64,000 nucleotides of DNA from RH-AL1 sp965277355 (GTDB lineage: Bacteria; Pseudomonadota; Alphaproteobacteria; Rhizobiales; Beijerinckiaceae): the NCBI GenBank assembly GCA_965277355.1, contig CBDICN010000002.1, positions 1,426,001-1,490,000 on the forward strand, in the 5' to 3' direction. Shown here piece after piece: positions 58,526 through 64,000 of the stretch. The position numbers were made by a program, and so were the translations under genes. Numbering within the stretch: the stretch's first letter is position 1; every line of letters begins with the position of its first letter. The notes beneath the pieces were generated by a model. The model was not told where the DNA came from and ran no database searches. It saw only the letters and a list, made by a program, of their open reading frames with translations.

Positions 58526-60800
58526 CGGGGCTCCGGTTTCCTTGTGCCGAGGGCGCCGCGCTCCCGCGGCCCTCGCGCGCGGAGCCGCCGCTTCCCGCCG
58601 AGGGTCCGCCGTACGCGGATCCCGAGGCCTCGCTGCCGGCACCGGGACGCGAGCCATCGCCCGCAGGATCGTTGGCGGTCGCATGGAAGTCTCCCGACGT
58701 TTTGATGTCGCTGCCTTGGATGACGAGCGATCGCAAATCGAAATGCCGGTCCCGCAGCGCCCCGCTCAGGGCGTCGCGGTCGCGGCCGATCAGGCTCGCG
58801 GTTCGGTTGTCGGCTGTGGATAGCTGAAGGTCGAGAGTCTGCCCTACGAGGTGCATGCGCACGACGATCGTGCCGAGGTCGCCATGGCTCAGTTGCACCG
58901 TCATCGTCTTCGCGGGTGCCAGGATGGGCGCGCCGCTCGGGCCGCTGTCTGGCTGGGCGGCCGCCGCCGCGAGCGCCGCGGCCGTCTCGACGATCGCCTT
59001 GATCGGCGCGATCATCGCATTGGCGACTGGCTGGAGCGGTGCCGCCCCTGTTGCGGCGGCTTGGATGGCATCCGGCGTGCCGGCGACGGCCAGCGGGATG
59101 TCGCCGGTCCGCTTGGGCGTTCCTCGCGCGTCGTCGCGCGAGATCGCAGTTGCGGGATCGGTGGCTGCGTCCGTGAGCGCCACCTGCGCTCCGGCCGCGC
59201 CGGGGACCGCGCTTGCCGCAGCAAAGAGTCCCCTCACCGTAAAGGAAGCCGCGCTAGCCGTGCTTGCAGGACGCATGTCGGCGCCCGCGCCGCTTCCCGT
59301 CTCCGCCGCCGCGGCCGTGTCGCCGGGTTGCGGTTCGCCGGTGCCGGCTGCCGTGGCGGTTGCGGCCGGGTCGCGCGACGCGAGCCTGCGAGCGAAATCG
59401 CCCTGCACTGCCGGCGCGATCGCGGTCGTGACCACCACATCCGTCAGCGTGGTGATCGCGGGCACGCTTTGAGAAACGAAGCCGGCAGCCGTCCCCGGCG
59501 GCCCAGGCATCGGAGCGACCGGACGCGAAACGCTCCCGGCTGTTTGCGCCAGCGACGGCGCGACCTTCGGTTCCCCCTCCGCGGCGGCGACCGGGGGCAC
59601 TGTGGGAACCGACGCCGCGGAGGAGCCGGCGGACACGAGCGCATCGTCCTTCGCCGTCAATGGGCGACGAGGCTCGGTCGAAAGCGATTCTGACGGGGCA
59701 GGCCCAAGGCTGCCGGCCACGGCGGTCCTGGCCATCGTGAGCTTGGTCGTTCCGAAGGTCTCCCAAGGCAAGGAGGTCGGCACTTGCTGTGTCGCGGCGA
59801 TTAACGGCACGATCGTGGAGGCGCCAGCGATAGCGCCTGCTGTCGCTTCGGCCGTGGTGTCGCGCCGCGGCCTGGGCGGTGGCGACGGCGTGCCGCCGGA
59901 CGTTGCCGTCGCCGATCCTGTCATGTGAACCGAGGATTGCGATAGCGGTCCGCCAAGCATCACGGCGGCCGGCTCGTCGCCGGATGGCGCAGCCGAGCTG
60001 CCGTCCTGTTCGGAAGGCGCCGGAACCTTCGCCTTCGGCGCCGCGACGTTTATCCTTACAGACGCCGAGATTTCGGCAACCGAGCCGGATGTCTGCGCTG
60101 TGTCCGGCTGCGGCGCGGTCACCCCATCGAACGGCGGCAAAACCTCGAACGCGGCCGCTATGCGATCCATCGGCGCCGCGAAAGGGGCCGGTCCGTCGTT
60201 CAGCGCAAGGGATAGCGAGGACGCGCTTTGCTCTCGCGGTTGAACAAGCCGCGACGCGTTCGCAAGCTCCGGCGCCGGACTTGTGGACGACGTTGACCAA
60301 GAGGGACCGCGCGCAACGTCCGGCATTAAGGGAACGGGTGAGACGCTCGCGGCCGTGGCGGGCTGCCCGACCCCGGCAAGGCCCTGCACGAGGTCGCGCA
60401 AGGTCGAAGCGGCCGAGCCCTTGGTGCCAGCCCGCGCCGGAGCACCAGGCAAATGGCTCTGGCCGCCGACGGCGAGCGGAGTACCATCGCCTACAGCTGT
60501 TGCCGGCGCCACGCCGGCGAGAACCGTCGCGAGGCCGGTCGTCGAACCATCGACCGCGACCGCCGCCTCCGGTACCCCCGCCAGCAGACCGGGGGCGGAT
60601 GCGGGGGTCGGTTGCGCGAAGCCGGTTTTCGTCGGGCTGGAGGCTGTATCTTGCGGCGACGCGGGGGCCGACGCCGGCTCGGCACCGACGGTCGACAGCA
60701 GGTCCGCGAAGCCGGTCTCGGCCTTCTGGCGATCCTGCTTGAGGGTACCCGCACCGGTCCGGAGGTCCGGCATTGCGTCGAGAAGCGGAAGCGTTCTCAA
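58464..60800 (-). CDS. fliK: Flagellar hook-length control protein FliK (rhizobial MotD)
   Basis: A 778-residue protein, very rich in Ala, Pro, Ser and Thr, as expected of a hook-length ruler. The conserved C-terminal FliK domain (about 630-705) has MTVQLSHGDLGTIVVRMHLV and LSGALRDRHFDLRSLVIQGS, which meets FlhB to switch export. The start is uncertain. TTG at 60800 overlaps the motC stop (TTGA); ATG at 60773 is the alternative. Its 3' end overlaps the transglycosylase gene by 62 bases. Confidence 0.88.
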   Translation of the reverse strand: MRTLPLLDAMPDLRTGAGTLKQDRQKAETGFADLLSTVGAEPASAPASPQDTASSPTKTGFAQPTPASAPGLLAGVPEAAVAVDGSTTGLATVLAGVAPATAVGDGTPLAVGGQSHLPGAPARAGTKGSAASTLRDLVQGLAGVGQPATAASVSPVPLMPDVARGPSWSTSSTSPAPELANASRLVQPREQSASSLSLALNDGPAPFAAPMDRIAAAFEVLPPFDGVTAPQPDTAQTSGSVAEISASVRINVAAPKAKVPAPSEQDGSSAAPSGDEPAAVMLGGPLSQSSVHMTGSATATSGGTPSPPPRPRRDTTAEATAGAIAGASTIVPLIAATQQVPTSLPWETFGTTKLTMARTAVAGSLGPAPSESLSTEPRRPLTAKDDALVSAGSSAASVPTVPPVAAAEGEPKVAPSLAQTAGSVSRPVAPMPGPPGTAAGFVSQSVPAITTLTDVVVTTAIAPAVQGDFARRLASRDPAATATAAGTGEPQPGDTAAAAETGSGAGADMRPASTASAASFTVRGLFAAASAVPGAAGAQVALTDAATDPATAISRDDARGTPKRTGDIPLAVAGTPDAIQAAATGAAPLQPVANAMIAPIKAIVETAAALAAAAAQPDSGPSGAPILAPAKTMTVQLSHGDLGTIVVRMHLVGQTLDLQLSTADNRTASLIGRDRDALSGALRDRHFDLRSLVIQGSDIKTSGDFHATANDPAGDGSRPGAGSEASGSAYGGPSAGSGGSAREGRGSAAPSAQGNRSPDAADPALGSGDRPRSSALYV

Positions 60801-61942
60801 CGCGTGGCGCCTTTGATCAAAGTGTCCGTCGCGGCGAGCGCGCGCTCGCCATCTGCGACGAGGGTGTCTTGCCCGTCGGCGAGCGCGGTCGTTTCGCTTC
60901 CCTTGCCGGGCAAACGGCGGATGAGCGCGGCCACCGAGAGAGCGGAGGCACGCAGGGCTCGATCGGCCACGTCGAGCCGTTGGGGCGCGACACTCGTCAA
61001 GGCCTTCACGCCGAGCTCGTAGCGTGGATCGACCACTGCCGCGGCCCCAAAGTAGACCCTGGCGCGGGCCTCGTCGGGGTCGAACCGTTCGGCGAGTCGC
61101 CCGGCTTCCTCACTCGCCGCGATCGCCATGAGGGTGTGGCCGGCAATCGCCGCTTGGCGCGCGATGACGAGGTAGAGTCGCCGCCGCTCGGGCCGTTCGA
61201 TCCCGCCCAGCACCATGCCGAGCTTGCCGGCGGCAACGGCATCGTCCCCTGCGCCGAGCTGCATCGCCGTCTCCGCGACGAGCTGCCGGAAATTCCCCGC
61301 GTAGATCGATTGCGTGAAGCCCGACCGGTAGCGCCGGGCGAGGAGAGCGAACTTGTCGAGGTCGCCGGTCGCGCCGATGAGCGACATCTCCTTGCGCAGC
61401 GCAGCCTCCTCGACGAGCGTGCCGGGCTCGAGCAGGCGCGCGAGATCGAGGAGCGCGATCGCCTTGATCTGGTCGCTCGGCGCTGCAAGCGTCGCCTGGA
61501 TCAGGGCGAGATGACCGCCGAGGCCGCTCGGCAGCGTCTTCGCGTCGATCGGCATCAGCGCGGCGCGGGCCTTGTCGTCCTCGCCCAGACCGTAGGCGAG
61601 CGCGCCGGCGTAAAGCGCTTCGTACTCCGGCGCGACGGCGCTGCGCGGGATCGCCTCGTCGATGGCCGCCGCAGCGCCGCCGCTGAACAGATAGACGATC
61701 AACGCCCTCGCGTTGCGCTTGTCGTTCCACGTGGCGAGCTTCGCGCCAGAGAAAGCCTGCGCCGTGCGCTGCATCGCCTTGACGCGTGCGGTCTGCGCGA
61801 TGGTATCGCCGACCGCGATGCGGTCCTGCAGCCTCTGCAGCGTGCGCACAGCCTCGTAGGGCGGCGGGTCACTATCGGCGCGCGCGACGCATGGCTGGCG
61901 GATCAGCATCAAGGCGGCGACGCCGGCGGCGAGCCGCCTCAC
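60797..61942 (-). CDS. motC: Periplasmic motility protein MotC
   Basis: A 381-residue exported protein with a signal peptide (MRRLAAGVAALMLIRQPCVA). Helical repeats follow (YEAVRTLQRLQDRIAVGDTI, RRYRSGFTQSIYAGNFRQLV). It matches MotC of Sinorhizobium and relatives, a periplasmic chaperone that binds MotB and is needed for torque. It overlaps motB by four bases and fliK by four. Confidence 0.92.
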   Translation of the reverse strand: MRRLAAGVAALMLIRQPCVARADSDPPPYEAVRTLQRLQDRIAVGDTIAQTARVKAMQRTAQAFSGAKLATWNDKRNARALIVYLFSGGAAAAIDEAIPRSAVAPEYEALYAGALAYGLGEDDKARAALMPIDAKTLPSGLGGHLALIQATLAAPSDQIKAIALLDLARLLEPGTLVEEAALRKEMSLIGATGDLDKFALLARRYRSGFTQSIYAGNFRQLVAETAMQLGAGDDAVAAGKLGMVLGGIERPERRRLYLVIARQAAIAGHTLMAIAASEEAGRLAERFDPDEARARVYFGAAAVVDPRYELGVKALTSVAPQRLDVADRALRASALSVAALIRRLPGKGSETTALADGQDTLVADGERALAATDTLIKGATR

Positions 61943-63045
61943 GGCTGATCATCCTTCAGCAGGATCTCGATGCGGCGATTGAGCGGGCTCGCGGCATCTG
62001 CGCCGAGCTTGGCACCGCGATCGGCGAACCCTTCGATGTGCCCGATCCTCGCATCCTCGAGGCCGCCACGCACCAGCATGTAATGCATCACCTGGGCGCG
62101 ATCGAGCGAGAGATGCCAGTTGTCGTAGCGTCCCGAGCGGTAGGGTTTGCTGTCGGTGAACCCGCGCACGATCACCGTGCCGGGCTTGCCCTTAAGAACC
62201 TGCGCCACCTTCTCCATGAGAAGCACGACGCGGCGCGCCGGCACTGCCGAGCCGTTGGAGAACATCGAAAAATCGACGGTGTCGGTCAGGCTGACGAGAA
62301 GCCCCTCGCTCGTCCGACGCACATCGACGCGCGGGCCAGCGGCATGATTGCCGCTCCTCAGCGAGGCGAGGATCTGCGCCTTCACGTCCGATCTCTCAAC
62401 GACGGCAGGCGCCGCTTTCGGCTGGGGAAGCGATGCCGGTGCGGTCGGCTCCTGCGCGGCGGTCCCGGCGGTCTCCGAGGCGATGGTCTTGGTCGCGGCG
62501 TTCGGGAGCGGGGGCGGCGGCGCGAAGGGGTCGCGGAACGACTCCCCGCCGCGCCGGCCGATGACGGGCAACGAGACCGGCCGTGCGGCCGCCGACGGGC
62601 CGTCCGCGGCCGACTTCGCCGCGGCGATCTCGGCGAGCGCTACGTAGGGGTTCTCCCGCAAGGCGGTGTCGAGACGCTTGTCGCGGGCCTCGGAGGTCTC
62701 GGGCTTCTGCTTGGCCGGCGACGCGCTCGCCTCGGACGCCTCCTTGGACAGCGTCTTGGCGTCCTTCGAGCTCAGCGCCGTGATGCCGGACTCGTCCTTC
62801 TTGCTTTCGTGCAGGCCGCGCGGCTGTGTCGTCGCATCGACGAGGCGCACCGGATTGAAATAGCGCGCGACCGACGCCCTCGTCTTGTCGTTGGCGCTTA
62901 TGAGCCACATTACCAGGAAGAAGGCCATCATGGCGGTCATGAAATCCGCGAAGGCGATCTTCCAAACGCCGCCGTGGTGTTCATCATGATCGCCGTGGTT
63001 GCCGCGGCGTATGATCACGATCTCGTGCTTGTGGTCGTCAGCCAT
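61939..63045 (-). CDS. motB: Flagellar motor stator protein MotB
   Basis: A 368-residue stator protein. The single membrane segment AFADFMTAMMAFFLVMWLI contains the proton-carrying Asp34. A long disordered, Pro/Lys-rich stretch follows (about 80-220). The OmpA-like peptidoglycan-binding domain (about 240-368) ends with ASPLNRRIEILLKD. The N-terminus is very His-rich (DHDEHHGG). It overlaps fliH by eight bases and motC by four. Confidence 0.95.
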   Translation of the reverse strand: MADDHKHEIVIIRRGNHGDHDEHHGGVWKIAFADFMTAMMAFFLVMWLISANDKTRASVARYFNPVRLVDATTQPRGLHESKKDESGITALSSKDAKTLSKEASEASASPAKQKPETSEARDKRLDTALRENPYVALAEIAAAKSAADGPSAAARPVSLPVIGRRGGESFRDPFAPPPPLPNAATKTIASETAGTAAQEPTAPASLPQPKAAPAVVERSDVKAQILASLRSGNHAAGPRVDVRRTSEGLLVSLTDTVDFSMFSNGSAVPARRVVLLMEKVAQVLKGKPGTVIVRGFTDSKPYRSGRYDNWHLSLDRAQVMHYMLVRGGLEDARIGHIEGFADRGAKLGADAASPLNRRIEILLKDDQP

Positions 63046-63658
63046 GGGCGGGGGTTTCGGAGAGAGCGGTCAGCGCGGCGCCGAGTCTCGTCTCGATCAT
63101 CGTCGCACCGGCGACGACGGCCACATCGATGGTTTCCTCCGCGATGTAGGCGAGCGAGGCATCGGAGGCACGTTTCGCGCGGATGGCCGCGATGAACTCG
63201 GCGGGACCTTTCACGACGATGCTGGGATGATCGGCATCGGCGAGTATGTGGTCGAGCGCCTCGACGATGGCGGTCCGCGCCTTCTCGGCAAGCGCCTCGG
63301 CGAGGAGCGGGCGCAGCGCAGCGGCGATCTGGCCGGAAATTGTCGCGCGAAGCGCGGTGAACGCCTCGTCGATCGATCCGGCGACCGTCGCGCCCTCCTC
63401 GGCAAATCGGAGCACTTTCGCGTCCGCGACGGCTCGCGTGAGTTCGATACGGTGCGCCTCCCGAAGCGTCGCGATCTCCTCCTCTCGCGAGGCGTCGGAC
63501 GCTCGCACCGCCTCAAGGCTCGCCGCCTCGAGGCGCGCCTCGAGTTCGGTGCCGGCGAGTATCACCGTCTCGGCGACAGGTTCCGGCTCGTCGGCGACGA
63601 TCGGCTGCTCGTGGGCGTCCGCGAAGCGGGCGAGGAAGAGGCGAATGGGCGCGTTCAT
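63038..63658 (-). CDS. fliH: FliH-like flagellar export protein
   Basis: A 206-residue protein. The N-terminal coiled coil (about 45-100, SREEEIATLREAHRIELTRA) and a C-terminal domain (about 110-200, ALRPLLAEALAEKARTAIVE) have FliH-type layout. FliH binds FliI and couples it to the C-ring. It lies between fliF and motB with four- and eight-base overlaps. Identity to FliH is low, as usual for this family, so the name rests on context as well. Confidence 0.72.
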   Translation of the reverse strand: MNAPIRLFLARFADAHEQPIVADEPEPVAETVILAGTELEARLEAASLEAVRASDASREEEIATLREAHRIELTRAVADAKVLRFAEEGATVAGSIDEAFTALRATISGQIAAALRPLLAEALAEKARTAIVEALDHILADADHPSIVVKGPAEFIAAIRAKRASDASLAYIAEETIDVAVVAGATMIETRLGAALTALSETPAHG

Positions 63659-64000
63659 CCGGCAGAGCTTCCGCGCTGGACCCATTGCTTCAGGATCGCG
63701 GCGGCCTGCACTTCGTCGAACTCGACCATCTGCTCGAGGCGGCGCTGCGGCGAACGGCGAGGACGATTGGTGACGTCCTCGATCAGGCTCGGCTCGGCTC
63801 CTATGGCCGGCATCTCCGGAGCGCTCATCTGCGGCGACTCCAAGGCCGGCATGACGGTCGTCGGCGCCAGCGCCTCGACGACCTGCGCATCCGGCTTCAG
63901 CACGCGGATCAGCGGACGAAGGCCGAACACGATGAGGAGTGTGACGACGACGAGCACGGTCAGCGCGTTGATCGCGGTGCCGGACTGGCGCATCAGCACG
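63655..64000 (-). CDS. fliF: Flagellar MS-ring protein FliF, C-terminal part (5' end outside window)
   Basis: The last ~115 residues of FliF. A membrane segment (ALTVLVVVTLLIVFGLRPLI) is followed by a linker and the C-terminal FliG-binding helix with QRRLEQMVEFDEVQAAAILK QWV, highly characteristic of FliF. Only this part is inside the window. Its stop overlaps fliH by four bases. Confidence 0.9.
   Translation of the reverse strand, partial: VLMRQSGTAINALTVLVVVTLLIVFGLRPLIRVLKPDAQVVEALAPTTVMPALESPQMSAPEMPAIGAEPSLIEDVTNRPRRSPQRRLEQMVEFDEVQAAAILKQWVQRGSSAG

Noticed and set aside
1..64000. Search for prophage, transposase, toxin-antitoxin or defence genes
   Set aside because: No such family was recognised in any frame that looked coding. 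The RHH protein has no toxin partner beside it.

Overview
The window is GC-rich DNA from an alphaproteobacterium, almost certainly of the order Hyphomicrobiales (Rhizobiales). The main evidence is gene content. The flagellar genes include motC, flaF, flbT, a rem/ftcR-type regulator, a DUF1217 gene and a FliK of the rhizobial type, in an order close to that known from Sinorhizobium. A circularly permuted two-piece tmRNA gene, an alphaproteobacterial SspB and a DUF4169 gene agree with this. Family is not settled; a Beijerinckiaceae/Methylobacteriaceae-like genome is a guess from gene content only. No prophage, insertion sequence, CRISPR array, rRNA or tRNA was seen.

From 1 to about 33.2 kb the window is a mixed housekeeping region. 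It opens with the 3' end of an assimilatory nitrate reductase gene. Then come a GH15 glucosidase-like enzyme, an MBL-fold hydrolase, an M3 peptidase (Dcp type), a glutamine amidotransferase, an exported HSL-type hydrolase that lacks its nucleophile serine, UvrD helicase, small stress-type genes and a large AsmA protein. Around 16.6-19.8 kb is a protein-quality-control neighbourhood: an RHH protein, DUF4169, sspB, the ssrA tmRNA and two tandem CPBP membrane proteases. Next come a proline-rich membrane protein, purA, a LysR regulator divergent from a Tat-exported bicupin of the oxalate decarboxylase family, cobB coupled to an epoxide-hydrolase-like gene, DUF2721, a GST, yebC, an OafA-type acyltransferase and an Old Yellow Enzyme.

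From 33.2 kb to the end lies a motility locus. The left block runs leftward as DUF1217-flgF-fliI-(small bitopic protein). A rightward block follows: motA-fliM-fliN-fliG-flhB-(unknown)-(PilZ-like). A leftward block then carries flhA-fliR-(fliJ-like)-(flgJ-like rod binding)-(flgN-like)-(fliL-like)-(unknown membrane protein). The right block, also leftward, is fliF-fliH-motB-motC-fliK-transglycosylase-rem-flgE-flgK-flgL-flaF-flbT-flgD-fliQ. Many of these genes overlap by 1-4 bases, which suggests translational coupling. Together they encode the MS ring, C-ring switch, export gate and ATPase, stator with its periplasmic helper MotC, rod/hook/filament junction, and hook and flagellin control.

The flagellar block is interrupted between fliQ and flhA by a small accessory segment (about 47.6-51.4 kb). 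It holds a broken glycine-rich Hint-domain gene with a 15-bp tandem repeat, a sulfotransferase and a YghU-type glutathione S-transferase. This segment, the uncharacterised flagellar-accessory genes at 41.3-44.5 kb and the tmRNA-sspB pairing are the parts most worth a second look. No clearly new multi-gene defence or biosynthetic system was recognised.
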